Of a DNA stretch of 64,000 nt, positions 1 to 8,057 are shown piece after piece. The stretch spans positions 124,001 to 188,000 of the forward strand of contig NC_014218.1 of assembly GCF_000092365.1 (NCBI RefSeq). Direction: 5' to 3'. The translations under genes and the position numbers were made by a program. This stretch comes from Arcanobacterium haemolyticum DSM 20595. Its GTDB lineage: Bacteria; Actinomycetota; Actinomycetes; Actinomycetales; Actinomycetaceae. The notes beneath the pieces were generated by a model. It was not told the origin of the DNA and ran no database searches. It was given only the letters and a program-made list of their open reading frames with translations. Numbering within the stretch: position 1 is the stretch's first letter; each line of letters begins with the position of its first letter.

Positions 1-464
1 AAACAACCAGAAGCCAACAAGAACGACGCTTCGATAGGATCCGTGCCGATCTCGAAATTGTTAGGCCGCTTTGGCCCCCACGTATGATCCGTGTACACCA
101 AAGGCTCATCGCCGTCGAAAGGCACGGGGCCAACCGCGCCCACGCCCGGCCCCAAATGAACTGCCAAATCGGCAACCATACGCGGCCCAGGAATCGAATC
201 CTGATCGGAGAGGATAACAGCATCGGCACCGTCGTCTAGCGCGCGTGTGATACCAATGTTCTGTGCGGCAGCAATCCCAACGTTTCGGCCAAGCGGCAAC
301 AAAATAGCGCCCGTCCGCTGGCACGCCTCACCCAATTCGGTATCTAACGTGGGAGAATTATCAACCACGTACACAGCCGAACACTGATCAGCAAAGCGCG
401 CCAGTAGCGGATACACATCACCAGGGTGATATGTAACGATCACCGCGGCAATACGTTCACACAT
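1..464 (-). CDS. Family 2 glycosyltransferase, rhamnosyltransferase-like (partial, C-terminus cut by window edge)
   Basis: Transfers an activated sugar, probably rhamnose, to a surface polysaccharide; only the first ~154 codons are present. The GT-A start is visible: IAAVIVTYHPG at residues 5-15, VVDNS at 33-37, GRNVGIAAAQN at 59-69 and LSDQDS at 85-90, the acidic motif that holds the nucleotide-sugar and metal. The SDQDS form is frequent in dTDP-rhamnosyltransferases. The ATG shares one base with the rfbA stop (TAATG), so the two genes are translationally coupled, and rfbA makes the first dTDP-rhamnose precursor. The cluster evidently continues to the left. The exact donor and acceptor cannot be read from the sequence. 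Confidence 0.85.
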   Translation of the reverse strand, partial: MCERIAAVIVTYHPGDVYPLLARFADQCSAVYVVDNSPTLDTELGEACQRTGAILLPLGRNVGIAAAQNIGITRALDDGADAVILSDQDSIPGPRMVADLAVHLGPGVGAVGPVPFDGDEPLVYTDHTWGPKRPNNFEIGTDPIEASFLLASGC

Positions 465-1339
465 TAAGCGTTCTTCCCACGCGCCAAAATACGCATCAAG
501 TATTCGCCATACCCAGACTTGCGCAACGGTTCGGCGCGTTCGGCCAGTTCGGCGTCGTTAAGGAAACCCATACGCCACGCAACTTCCTCCGGGCAACCGA
601 TCTTCAAGCCCTGGCGGGCTTCCACGGTGCGGACGAACGAGGTGGCGTCTGCCAGCGAATCGAACGTGCCTGTATCTAGCCATGCGGTGCCGCGTGGCAG
701 AACTTCAACGGTGAGCTTGCCTTCGCGCAAGTAATGCTTGTTCACGTCGGTGATTTCGTATTCGCCGCGTGGGGATGGCTTGAGGTTCTTAGCGATCTCA
801 ACCACGTCATTATCGTAGAAGTACAGGCCTGGAACCGCGTAGTTGGACTTCGGCTGGGCCGGCTTTTCTTCGATGGAAAGGGCGCGGAATTCGCTATCGA
901 ATTCGACCACGCCGTAGCGTTCCGGATCGTCCACGTGGTAGGCGAACACGGCGCCACCGTTCGGGTTGACGTGGCGGCGTAGGCGCGTGCCCATGCCTGG
1001 GCCGTAGAAAATGTTATCGCCCAGCACCAGTGCGGCCGATTCGTTTCCTACGAAATCCGCGCCCAGCACGAATGCTTGCGCCAGGCCGTTTGGTTCTGGC
1101 TGCTGCACGTAGGAAAGGTTCACGCCCAGTTGGGAACCGTCACCGAGCAGGCGCTTGAAGCCGTCCGCGTCATGCGGAGTGGTGATCACGAGGATGTCCT
1201 GAATGCCAGCAAGCATCAGCGTGGTCATTGGATAGTAGATCATTGGCTTGTCATACACCGGCACAAGCTGTTTCGAAATGCCTTGGGTGATGGGGTGGAG
1301 CCGAGTGCCGGAACCGCCTGCAAGAATAATGCCGCGCAT
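464..1339 (-). CDS. rfbA: Glucose-1-phosphate thymidylyltransferase
   Basis: Makes dTDP-glucose from dTTP and glucose-1-phosphate, the first step to dTDP-L-rhamnose. The 291-aa protein has the usual family length. It opens with the nucleotidyltransferase signature (GGSGTRL at 8-14), followed by [11 protein letters not shown] at about 22-32, an LGDNIFYG metal/nucleotide motif near the middle, and an EEKP motif. The frame is open far upstream, but the conserved MRGIILAGG start has a GGAAGG ribosome site about 8 bases ahead; the longer version would overlap the transporter gene next door. It is coupled to the downstream rhamnosyltransferase. RfbB, C and D are not in the window. Confidence 0.95.
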   Translation of the reverse strand: MRGIILAGGSGTRLHPITQGISKQLVPVYDKPMIYYPMTTLMLAGIQDILVITTPHDADGFKRLLGDGSQLGVNLSYVQQPEPNGLAQAFVLGADFVGNESAALVLGDNIFYGPGMGTRLRRHVNPNGGAVFAYHVDDPERYGVVEFDSEFRALSIEEKPAQPKSNYAVPGLYFYDNDVVEIAKNLKPSPRGEYEITDVNKHYLREGKLTVEVLPRGTAWLDTGTFDSLADATSFVRTVEARQGLKIGCPEEVAWRMGFLNDAELAERAEPLRKSGYGEYLMRILARGKNA

Positions 1340-1424
1340 GATAGTTACCTTCCGTGAGGACAAGCTTGATATATGCCCACTATTATTCCGTATTTTGTGC
1401 CCGCGTGGGGTTACATGGCGAGTG

Positions 1425-2399
1425 TTAGTTTTTGGATGAGGGACGACGCCGGTGGGCGCGGCGTTCCTGGTAACGTTTCGGAACGAATTCGTGCCAGTTG
1501 TGAGAGGCGGCGAGCATTGTTGAGATGAGGATAACGATGCAGCCGGCGATTTCGATCGGGGCGGGGATGACCGCTGTAAGGATGAATGCGAAGATGACCG
1601 CCCAGGCGGAGTACGAAATGTTGATGGCCATAGCACGGGCGGCGCCAATTGTGTGGATTGCGCGGTAGTAGCACAGGTAGGAGATTGTGCCAGCTACTGC
1701 GGCACCTGCGATGATGGCCGTGCCTGGCGTGAACATGACGCGGGAGAGCGAATCGAGGTTCCCCGTGATAGGGATGACGAATAACAGGTATGCCAGGGCA
1801 GAGGTCGTTTGACGAATATGAAGAGCGACGTGGTTATCGACTCCTTTATCGCGCATCGCCCATGCCAAAATAACTGCTTCGGATCCCCAGCCGAGGATAC
1901 ACATCGTGGCGCCGATAGCGCCAAGAAGCGTAGATCCAGGAGCATCCTCCAGGCTGGACGAGCCCACAACAATGATGGCAAGGATAGCAACCGCGAGGGC
2001 TAACAGTTGCCGGCGGCGCATCTGCTCTTTCAATAATCCTGTGGCCAGGAATGTGCCAAGGGCCGGGTAGAACGTGGACAGAATGGCCGTGTAGCCTGCA
2101 CCGAGGTTCTCGATCGCTAAGGCGTAGCCGAACATTCCGATAGGGCCACCGAGCAGTGCCGCTGCGCTCACTGCCTTGCCGTGGCTCGTGGCCCACCCGC
2201 GGCGCGTATCGCCCAACTGCCCAGATCCAGCCATCACGATCAACATGAGGAGAGCGCAAAGAGAATCATGGAGTGCGGCAGTAACAAGTGGGCTTCCAGT
2301 GAGGTGCCCGAATGCGCTGGTAGCCAACGCGATGCTCAAAATAACCGTATCTAGGCCCCACAGCATCCCTGAGAAAATCCCCCACATCATGAGGCTCAT
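1425..2399 (-). CDS. EamA/DMT-superfamily transporter
   Basis: Inner-membrane permease of the drug/metabolite transporter superfamily. The 324-aa sequence is almost entirely hydrophobic, with about ten membrane segments in two similar halves, as expected of two EamA repeats. The small-residue motif near residues 100-125 ([16 protein letters not shown]) and its counterpart near 275-300 ([16 protein letters not shown]) sit at equivalent places in the halves. Substrate is unknown. It is separated from rfbA by about 85 bases with no clear terminator, and from the upstream gene by a strong hairpin, so it is probably transcribed from its own start region, which holds two copies of a 13-base direct repeat (actatgtggatgc). 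Confidence 0.85.
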   Translation of the reverse strand: MSLMMWGIFSGMLWGLDTVILSIALATSAFGHLTGSPLVTAALHDSLCALLMLIVMAGSGQLGDTRRGWATSHGKAVSAAALLGGPIGMFGYALAIENLGAGYTAILSTFYPALGTFLATGLLKEQMRRRQLLALAVAILAIIVVGSSSLEDAPGSTLLGAIGATMCILGWGSEAVILAWAMRDKGVDNHVALHIRQTTSALAYLLFVIPITGNLDSLSRVMFTPGTAIIAGAAVAGTISYLCYYRAIHTIGAARAMAINISYSAWAVIFAFILTAVIPAPIEIAGCIVILISTMLAASHNWHEFVPKRYQERRAHRRRPSSKN

Positions 2400-2437
2400 T
2401 TTACTATGTGGATGCGCGAACTATGTGGATGCACAGG

Positions 2438-2468
2438 CCTGGGGCCTAGAAAATTTCTAGGCCCCAGG
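2438..2468 (-). terminator. Perfect 15-bp hairpin after the amphipathic-repeat gene
   Basis: Left arm cctggggcctagaaa pairs perfectly with tttctaggccccagg around a single central base. It lies between the stop of the 289-aa gene and the start of the transporter gene, both on the minus strand, so it probably ends the upstream transcript. The A/T-rich centre forms the loop; no long T-run follows. Confidence 0.6.
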
Positions 2469-2512
2469 TAAGTGAGCAAGGTAAGGGTGAGCTAGTTGTT
2501 AACTTCTAGCTC

Positions 2513-3382
2513 TTACTTTTCTTCCTCAAGGCGTTCTGCGATATCGCGAGGAGTTACCGCTTCCTTGGCATCTTCAACAGTCTCAACAGCCTTCTCTGCC
2601 GTTTCTTCCACCTTTTCCTTAACCGTTTCAACGGTATCTTCAAAGGATTCGAATGCGGCTTCAGCATCCGTTGGCACAGCCAGATCTTCCCAGTAGGCTT
2701 CAGCCCATGGATCCTCAACAGGCTTAGAACGTGCCCATGCTACGTATGCGGCGCCAAGCGCGGAACCAACAAGAAGAGTCCAACCAAAAACCTTCTTGCC
2801 ACGGCCCTTCTTTTCCTGCTTCTTCGTAAGCTTCATCGCCTTCTTTTCCGCCTTCTTAGCCAGCTTGTTTGCCTTCTTGAGTTCCTTTTTAGAAAGAGTC
2901 ACAGCCTTCTCCGCCTGTTCGTTCGCGCTAGCCTTAATTTCTGCAAGAGCAGCGTTGGCAGCGTTCTTTGCGCGTGGCAAGTAATCATCCTTGACCCGAT
3001 CCGCACTATCAATAACAAACGCTTGCGCATCATCCACGTATGGCTTCGCCTTTGCTACAGCTTCTTCCACGTACGGCTTGGCCTTCGCAACAGCATCATT
3101 AACATATGGCTTCGCCTTAGTTACAGCATCCTCAACATAAGGGCGCGTACGAACATAAGCATCACGTGCTGCAACATTCGCGCGAGCCACAGCATTCTGA
3201 GCTACAGGCACAAACTTTTCTGCAGCTTCTTCCAAGCGTGGTTCAGCCCATGTACGAGAAGCCTTATAAGCATCCGCCACCTTGGCAAAGAAAGAACCGG
3301 TTGCGTGAGCGGCCTGATCCTTGAGCTTCGTAACCTCGTCTGCTGCCTTTTCCGCGGCAGTCTTGCGCTTAAAGAAAGACAT
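2513..3382 (-). CDS. Membrane-anchored amphipathic repeat protein, unknown function
   Basis: Not assigned to a named family. The 289-aa product has a lysine/alanine-rich N-terminal half with an 11-residue periodicity based on KPYV(E/N/D)DAVAKA, repeated about four times around residues 80-130. This pattern gives long amphipathic helices as in apolipoprotein-, LEA- or TIM44-like proteins. A very basic stretch (KKLAKKAEKKAMKLTKK) precedes one membrane helix at about 197-217, and a strongly acidic ~70-residue tail rich in E, V and A follows. The start MSFFKRK is set by a near-ideal GGAGGTG site; an upstream ATG is less likely. It may be a membrane-surface or envelope structural protein (inference). 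Confidence 0.7.
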   Translation of the reverse strand: MSFFKRKTAAEKAADEVTKLKDQAAHATGSFFAKVADAYKASRTWAEPRLEEAAEKFVPVAQNAVARANVAARDAYVRTRPYVEDAVTKAKPYVNDAVAKAKPYVEEAVAKAKPYVDDAQAFVIDSADRVKDDYLPRAKNAANAALAEIKASANEQAEKAVTLSKKELKKANKLAKKAEKKAMKLTKKQEKKGRGKKVFGWTLLVGSALGAAYVAWARSKPVEDPWAEAYWEDLAVPTDAEAAFESFEDTVETVKEKVEETAEKAVETVEDAKEAVTPRDIAERLEEEK

Positions 3383-3596
3383 TGCACCACCTCCAGGTTT
3401 CTTCACTGCAGATTCCTACAGTGAGCCTTCTTTACTACCTATTCTTTCACGAAAGTGTAATGCCGTGCACATAATGACGTAAATTTCCGCCGAAATGTTC
3501 GCGCTCAACCGAATTACACACATCCAACAACTCTGATTACGCTCTAAGCCAGTTTTCTTATGGCCTCAAACCACAAGGTATGGAAAGATGGAGTGC

Positions 3597-4118
3597 ATGG
3601 AAGCACTTATGACAACATCTGTTGGTGAAATTAAAATCGAGCTCTTCCCAGAGCACGCCCCGCAAACCGTCGCAAACTTCGCAGAACTTGCCATGGGCAA
3701 GCGCGAATGGACCGATCCGGCAACCGGCGCAACATCCACCGAACCGCTCTACAACGGAACCATTTTCCACCGTGTCATTGACGGTTTCATGATCCAAGGC
3801 GGCGATCCGCTCGGAACCGGAACCGGCGGCCCAGGCTACGTGTTCGACGACGAAATCTCCCCAGAACTCACCTTCACCGAACCATACGTTCTTGCCATGG
3901 CCAACGCCGGCAAGCGCATGGGCAAAGGAACCAACGGTTCCCAATTCTTCATCACCGTTGCCCCAACCACCTGGCTCCAGGGCGCACACACAATCTTCGG
4001 CAAAGTTGTTGATGAAGAATCCAAGGCAGTAGTAGACAAGATCGCTACCACCGAAACCGGCCCAATGGATCGCCCAGTCGAACCAATCTTCATCGAATCA
4101 GTCACCATCTCTGAATGA
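3597..4118 (+). CDS. ppiA: Peptidyl-prolyl cis-trans isomerase, cyclophilin type
   Basis: Cytoplasmic cyclophilin that speeds proline isomerisation during folding. Of 173 residues, nearly all form the cyclophilin core: IFHRVIDGFMIQGGDPLGTGTGGPGY carries the catalytic Arg and the Phe/Met/Gln pocket, followed by LAMANAGKRMGKGTNGSQFFIT and the WLQGAHTIFGKV loop with the conserved Trp and His. The start MEALMTTSVGEIKIELFP lines up with the actinobacterial MKATLHTNHGDIVVELFP form, so this ATG is preferred to one nine bases earlier. It heads the conserved ppiA-rhomboid-crgA-sortase order. A terminator follows 13 bases after the stop. Confidence 0.95.
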   Translation: MEALMTTSVGEIKIELFPEHAPQTVANFAELAMGKREWTDPATGATSTEPLYNGTIFHRVIDGFMIQGGDPLGTGTGGPGYVFDDEISPELTFTEPYVLAMANAGKRMGKGTNGSQFFITVAPTTWLQGAHTIFGKVVDEESKAVVDKIATTETGPMDRPVEPIFIESVTISE

Positions 4119-4131
4119 ACCTGAACCACTA

Positions 4132-4168
4132 GAGGATGGCTGGGGGAGAACCCCAGCCATCCTCTTTT
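4132..4168 (+). terminator. Rho-independent terminator after ppiA
   Basis: A 14-bp perfect stem (gaggatggctgggg / ccccagccatcctc) with a gagaa loop is followed by tttt. It sits between the ppiA stop and the rhomboid start, and the T-run overlaps the leader of the next gene. Confidence 0.85.
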
Positions 4169-4189
4169 CACACCCACAAAGAAAAACCC

Positions 4190-4768
4190 ATGTCTAAACT
4201 CAACATTCCCCCAGTAACAGCAGTCATGAGTGCCCTGTGCATCATCGCCACCCTCGCCTCATACGCAGTACCCGAGGTACTCTTCAGTTACGCCTTCATC
4301 CCGCTCTTCGCAGAAGCCGAACCATGGCGATTCCTCACTGGTGCCTTCCTTCACTCCGGGTTCATGCACATCCTCTTCAACGTCATGGCCCTCATCTTCC
4401 TCGGCGCAGAACTCGAACCGGCCCTCAAATCCGGACGCTTCGCCGCCCTCTACCTAGGCAGCGCAATCGGCGGAAACGCCGCAGTCTACGCCTGGAGCGC
4501 CTGGACCGGCGAATGGAACACCGCAGCAGTAGGAGCATCAGGCGCCATCTTCGGACTCTTCGGCGCCCTCATCGTCCTCACCCGCGCCCTCCACACCGAC
4601 ATGCGCGGAATCCTCATCCTGCTCGGAATCAACGCCCTCATCGCCATCACCACACCACAAATCTCCTGGCAAGCACACCTCGGCGGATTCCTCACCGGCA
4701 TCATCCTCACAGGGATCTGGTGGCCACTCCACCGTCGTCGTCACAACCAACAAAACCACGGATGGTAA
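4190..4768 (+). CDS. Rhomboid-family intramembrane serine protease
   Basis: Cleaves membrane-protein substrates within the bilayer. The 192-aa protein is almost all membrane, with about six helices. The catalytic dyad is present: Ser117 in GASGAIFG and His163 in QAHLGGF. HILFN at 60-64 supplies the oxyanion-side His and Asn of helix 2. The start MSKLNIPP is chosen because the frame before it runs back through the ppiA terminator. A C-terminal basic tail (HRRRHNQQNH) follows the last helix. Substrates are unknown. It converges on crgA with a shared terminator hairpin. Confidence 0.9.
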   Translation: MSKLNIPPVTAVMSALCIIATLASYAVPEVLFSYAFIPLFAEAEPWRFLTGAFLHSGFMHILFNVMALIFLGAELEPALKSGRFAALYLGSAIGGNAAVYAWSAWTGEWNTAAVGASGAIFGLFGALIVLTRALHTDMRGILILLGINALIAITTPQISWQAHLGGFLTGIILTGIWWPLHRRRHNQQNHGW

Positions 4769-4772
4769 AAAC

Positions 4773-4800
4773 TGTGCCCGATAGAAAACTACCGGGCACA
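4773..4800. terminator. Bidirectional hairpin between rhomboid gene and crgA
   Basis: A 12-bp stem with one mismatch (tgtgcccgatag / ctaccgggcaca) around aaaa lies between two convergent genes. It can fold in both transcripts. Confidence 0.6.
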
Positions 4801-4818
4801 ACCACAACGCGGGCGAAA

Positions 4819-5088
4819 CTACTTCCAACCCATCGTCATCAAGAAACCAACCAGCATCAAACCGATACCGATAAACAAGTTCCCGTTACCAAACCCTGGA
4901 ACCGGAGCCTGTCCATGTGACACGTAAGCCATCACAACAACAAGCAAACCAATCAGAGCCAACGTAACCATTAACGGCGCCCACCACTTAGGCGAACGCT
5001 TAATCTCCGGAGCCGGATGCTCCTGGCGATCACGCGACGCAGCAATGCGGCGCTCTTCAACCTTCTTGCGCTTCTTAGATTCAGGCAT
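4819..5088 (-). CDS. crgA: Cell division protein CrgA
   Basis: Small divisome membrane protein that interacts with FtsZ, FtsI and related proteins. The 89-aa product has a basic N-terminus (MPESKKRKKVEERR), then two membrane helices (PLMVTLALIGLLVVVMAYV and LFIGIGLMLVGFLMTMGW) separated by a short outside loop rich in P and G. This layout and the closing TMxW motif match CrgA. A second ATG lies one codon upstream. Its place beside the sortase gene and near pknB is the standard actinobacterial position. It is divergent from the sortase gene, so the intervening ~120 bases carry both promoters. Confidence 0.9.
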   Translation of the reverse strand: MPESKKRKKVEERRIAASRDRQEHPAPEIKRSPKWWAPLMVTLALIGLLVVVMAYVSHGQAPVPGFGNGNLFIGIGLMLVGFLMTMGWK

Positions 5089-5172
5089 CATTTTCCTCGC
5101 TAAAAGTGAAACTACCGGTATAAGACTATCGGTATTGCAGCGTTCGCGGTAGTTTAGACCCGCGGATACCCG

Positions 5173-5178
5173 TATAGT
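5173..5178 (+). promoter_or_regulatory. Probable -10 box (TATAGT) of the sortase gene
   Basis: TATAGT lies about 35 bases before the GTG start of the sortase gene, with a weak TAGTTT 17 bases upstream as a possible -35. It resembles the SigA-type TAnnnT -10 element of actinobacteria. Assignment rests on sequence and position only. Confidence 0.4.
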
Positions 5179-5212
5179 GGGAAAATGAACGAACAGTGAA
5201 AGGAATCGGCCA

Positions 5213-6154
5213 GTGACACACGAGCCAGAGACACCTGGAGAGATCGTGCCACCGCGGCGCCGATCTGCACTCCCACGCGAAGCCCGAATCTACACCGGCA
5301 CCCAACCTGCCGTCAACACAGACCAAAATCTTACACAAGCGCGCCGCACCGCCAAATTCCCACCAGTCGGCGTGCCAGAATCACAAAGCCAGCCAAACCC
5401 CCCACACAAAAAACGGAACATTTTATCTGCCATCATCGGCGTTATCGGCGAACTCCTCATCACATTCGGCCTCATCGTAGCCGGATTCATCGGATGGCAA
5501 CTTTGGTGGACAAGCATCCTGGCCAACCAAGTTCAAACCGAACTCCTTGACGAATTCGCCAAAAAAACCACCGCCGCACCAACCGTGGCAGCCGAACCAG
5601 CCAAAAAAGATCCACCACCATTCGAACTCAACCCAACACACGGGCAAATGTTCGGCGTCATCCACTTCCCATCCTTTGGCAAGAGCGCCACCCGCTCAAT
5701 GGCAGAAGGCACCACCAACTGGGACATCCTCGACCACGGCGGATTCGGCCACTACGAAGGCACCGCATGGCCAGGCGAAATCGGCAACTTCTCCCTAGCC
5801 GCACACCGCCGCGGCAACGGCGACGCGCTCATGTTCGTGGAAGAATTCAAACCAGGCGATCCCATCATTGTTGAAACCGAAACCGCCTACTACGTCTACA
5901 AAATGACAGACCACGAACTCGTAACCCCAGACAAAACACGAGTCATCCAACCAGACCCATACCAGGCACGTGAAGCCGAAGAAAACGGCACCGGGATCAC
6001 CGCCCCAACCAAGCGGCTCATCACCCTCACCACCTGCCATCCGCAATACAACGCCACCCACCGATGGATCGTTCACGGCGAATTCGACTCCTGGATCAGC
6101 AAATCCGAAGGCATGCCAAAAGAACTCATCGAACTCAACAAGAAAGAAGGCTGA
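5213..6154 (+). CDS. srtE: Class E sortase
   Basis: Transpeptidase that joins sorting-signal proteins to the cell wall; the class E subgroup usually prefers LAxTG-type signals. The GTG-started 313-aa protein has a proline-rich cytoplasmic N-terminus, one membrane anchor at about residues 75-95 (IGELLITFGLIVAGFIGWQL), and an outside catalytic domain. The triad is visible: His198 in LAAHR, Cys275 in TLTTCHP and Arg284 in THRWIVHGE. FGHYEGTAWPGEIGNF is a typical class E stretch. The downstream small membrane protein starts two bases after the stop, so they form an operon. No substrate or pilin gene is nearby, fitting a housekeeping role. Confidence 0.93.
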   Translation: MTHEPETPGEIVPPRRRSALPREARIYTGTQPAVNTDQNLTQARRTAKFPPVGVPESQSQPNPPHKKRNILSAIIGVIGELLITFGLIVAGFIGWQLWWTSILANQVQTELLDEFAKKTTAAPTVAAEPAKKDPPPFELNPTHGQMFGVIHFPSFGKSATRSMAEGTTNWDILDHGGFGHYEGTAWPGEIGNFSLAAHRRGNGDALMFVEEFKPGDPIIVETETAYYVYKMTDHELVTPDKTRVIQPDPYQAREAEENGTGITAPTKRLITLTTCHPQYNATHRWIVHGEFDSWISKSEGMPKELIELNKKEG

Positions 6155-6156
6155 CA

Positions 6157-6312
6157 ATGTACCGAGCACTGTGGAAAATCCTTCCCGGCCCAACATGGTT
6201 CAAAGCCATCGAAGCATTGTTGCTGCTAGCCGGCGTTGTTTTCGTTCTCTTCCAATACGTGTACCCATGGGTCTACTACAACACCAACTGGTTCGACACT
6301 ACGGTTGGGTGA
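6157..6312 (+). CDS. Small single-helix membrane protein linked to class E sortase
   Basis: A 51-aa protein beginning MYRALWKILPGPTWFKA, with one membrane helix (ALLLLAGVVFVLFQYVYPWV) and ending in NWFDTTVG. Short proteins of this pattern (MYxALWxxLPGP ... VFPW ... TVG) recur directly after class E sortase genes in actinobacteria, so the family is recognisable but without a named function. The ATG lies two bases after the sortase TGA, indicating co-translation. It could help position the sortase in the membrane (inference). Confidence 0.75.
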   Translation: MYRALWKILPGPTWFKAIEALLLLAGVVFVLFQYVYPWVYYNTNWFDTTVG

Positions 6313-6371
6313 TGTGCGCTTAGGAGCGAGAGACGGTTGAAGGGGTAGATCGCCAAGAACGACGCGTACGG

Positions 6372-6400
6372 GGCGCCAGGGTGCTGAGCATCCTGGCGCC
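6372..6400 (+). terminator. Hairpin after the sortase operon
   Basis: ggcgccagg pairs with cctggcgcc; inside, tgct/agca can extend the stem past one mismatch. It lies about 60 bases after the small membrane protein stop. There is no long T-run, so termination efficiency is uncertain. Confidence 0.55.
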
Positions 6401-6441
6401 TTCGATTGCTCTACGTGGCTGTGCTTTTGCCTCGTTTATCA

Positions 6442-6515
6442 AACTTACGGTTAGGTAATGCTGATTATTTCGAGAATAGTGGCAATATTTGCCACTATTC
6501 TCGAAATAATCAGCA
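6442..6515. repeat. Repeat family A, copy 1: 72-bp element with perfect 27-bp palindrome
   Basis: A 15-base lead (aacttacggttaggtaa) runs into a perfect 27-bp inverted repeat (arms 6459-6485 and 6489-6515, starting tgctgattatttcgagaat) around a 3-base loop. The first 72 bases match copy 2 at 21685-21756 with a single difference. Both copies lie just downstream of plus-strand genes and are noncoding. The AT-rich arms lack a T-run, so it is not an ordinary terminator. It ends about 70 bases from the IS110 transposase stop. Confidence 0.9.
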
Positions 6516-6584
6516 TGGGGTGCAGCATGGGGTGCCTGGAGCGTGATAGTAGGGCGCGGCTGGGGGGTGCCCCTATGTTGTGTG

Positions 6585-7784
6585 TCAAGCTGCCAGGGCG
6601 GTGTCGGGGACGTCGTAGAGGGTGCCGTCTCGGAGCATGGCGTACAGGACTGTGAGTCTGCGGTGGGCGAGGGCGATGATGGCTTGGTTGTGTCGTTTGC
6701 CTTGGGCTCGTTTGCGGTCGTAGTAGGCGCGGCTGACCGGGTCGGTGCGGATCACGGCGAAAGCTGACAGGAACAGGGCGCGTTTGAGGCGTTTGTTGCC
6801 TGAGTGGCTGACTCGTTCAGACTTGATCGATGACCCGGACTGACGGGTGGTCGGTGCCAGGCCAGCGTAGGAGGCCAGGGCTGCTGAGCTGGTGAAGGTC
6901 TTCCCTGCAAGTTCAGCGATGATCACGGCAGCGGTCCTGAGACCGATGCCGGGCATGGATCTCAGGACCAGGTAAAGAGGGTGGGTGGCCACGATCTTCT
7001 CTACCTCTGAAGCGACGTTGGCGCGTTGAGCGTGCAGGCTCACCAGTTGGCGGGCCAGGTGCGGGATGACTAGGCCCGCGGCTTCGGTGCCGGTGACTAT
7101 CACCGACTGCTTCGCTAGCGCGGTAAGAATATCCTCGGTCCATGCAGCGTGGCGGCGAGCTCCGTGCTTTTTGAGTTTCGCATCCATTCTGGCTCGCCCG
7201 GCTTTGCGTAGAGCCTGCGGGGTTGGCCAGGTAGCGAGCACTTCGAGGATCGCGTCATGTTCCAGGCGTGGTCCGAGAACTCTTTCCAGTTCAGGGTGGA
7301 TTTGGGTGAACAGCCCGCGGATCCGGTTGGAGACTTGATTGACCTGCCGTGAGAGGTCAAGGTCGAAACCGGTGAGCATCGCCAGTCCTGCCTCGTCCTG
7401 GTCGGTCTTGGTGAGCTGGCGCAGGGTGTGGGGAAGGCTGCGGGCTGCGTCAGCGATAATGAACGCATCCTTTTCATCAGTCTTCGCCTCGCCCGGGTAT
7501 AGGTCAGCGATCCGGCGCATGGTCAGCCCCGGCAGGTAGGCGACCTCGATGCCCATATGTTGGGCGACCGCGATGGCGAGAGCGCCGATTGTTGCCGGCT
7601 GATCCACGACCACCAGCACAGAGCCTTTCGCTGACAGATTCGTGTAGATATCAGTGAGTTTTTGTTCGTTGTTGGGCAGGGTCTTATTCCATAACACCTG
7701 CCCGGAATCGGTTAGTGCGCAGGCCCAGTGGTCGGTCTTGCCGACGTCCAGTCCTAGAAAAATGTCTGGTCGGTCAGTTCTCAT
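6585..7784 (-). CDS. IS110-family transposase (DEDD recombinase)
   Basis: RNA-guided DEDD/serine recombinase of an IS110 element. The 399-aa protein has the N-terminal RuvC-like DEDD domain: FLGLDVGKT with Asp13, LVVVDQPATIG, and KTDEKDAFIIADAAR. A C-terminal Transposase_20 part reads MPGIGLRTAAVIIAELAG then ASYAGLAPTTRQSGSS, which includes the conserved QSG serine. Length and motif order are normal, so it looks intact. The start MRTDRPD has an AGAGGA site; an earlier ATG (MVQTERTT) is possible. It lies between the sortase operon and pknB, the position where trpG/pabA usually sits. Confidence 0.95.
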   Translation of the reverse strand: MRTDRPDIFLGLDVGKTDHWACALTDSGQVLWNKTLPNNEQKLTDIYTNLSAKGSVLVVVDQPATIGALAIAVAQHMGIEVAYLPGLTMRRIADLYPGEAKTDEKDAFIIADAARSLPHTLRQLTKTDQDEAGLAMLTGFDLDLSRQVNQVSNRIRGLFTQIHPELERVLGPRLEHDAILEVLATWPTPQALRKAGRARMDAKLKKHGARRHAAWTEDILTALAKQSVIVTGTEAAGLVIPHLARQLVSLHAQRANVASEVEKIVATHPLYLVLRSMPGIGLRTAAVIIAELAGKTFTSSAALASYAGLAPTTRQSGSSIKSERVSHSGNKRLKRALFLSAFAVIRTDPVSRAYYDRKRAQGKRHNQAIIALAHRRLTVLYAMLRDGTLYDVPDTALAA

Positions 7785-8057
7785 GGCAGTTGTCCTCTCG
7801 GTTTGCACCATAAGTCGGCCGAGCCTAGACAGCACGCCTCACATCCACGTTACGACAGGCATCCATCCTTGGTGCCGAGTCCCTAATCAGCGATCACATG
7901 CTGGCAACCGACCCTGGTGGCAACACCCCCCGGATCATTGGATAGACAGGGGCAAGACACCATGCCAGGGCGGCTGGCCGACAATCCCAATCAACACCCG
8001 CCAATCAGGACCTGTCAACAAGGTAACGGGCGGGTTTTGCCGAACCCAGCCGAACCT
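7785..8057 (-). other. Structured noncoding end of the IS110 element; candidate bridge-RNA region
   Basis: No gene is seen here. IS110-group elements encode a bridge RNA in the noncoding end upstream of the recombinase, and this stretch has the right place and size. Visible pairings include gccag/ctggc at 7964-7978 and acccgcc/ggcgggt at 7996-8035. The guide loops and RNA limits cannot be defined without related copies. Confidence 0.4.

Larger units (their letters stand above)
6585..8057 (-). mobile_element. IS110-family insertion element (minimum extent)
   Basis: The element consists of the intact transposase plus about 270 bases of noncoding DNA upstream of it, reaching nearly to the pknB stop. 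IS110 elements usually lack terminal inverted repeats and target duplications, so exact ends cannot be fixed from one copy. The right limit may extend to the 15-bp tandem repeat at the pknB stop and the left limit toward the repeat family A palindrome. The long 5' noncoding end is typical of the IS110 group rather than the IS1111 group. Confidence 0.75.

Noticed and set aside
1340-1648. Longer rfbA with 103 extra N-terminal residues
   Set aside because: It would overlap the transporter gene, has low-complexity composition, and a clear ribosome site supports the conserved MRGIILAGG start.
4237-4920. 227-codon Arg/His-rich plus-strand frame over the rhomboid gene
   Set aside because: Composition is typical of an out-of-frame high-GC translation; the rhomboid frame has the catalytic dyad.
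6442-6515. Ordinary Rho-independent terminator for the sortase operon
   Set aside because: There is no T-run, arms are AT-rich and perfectly conserved in a distant copy, and a separate hairpin already follows the operon at 6372-6400.
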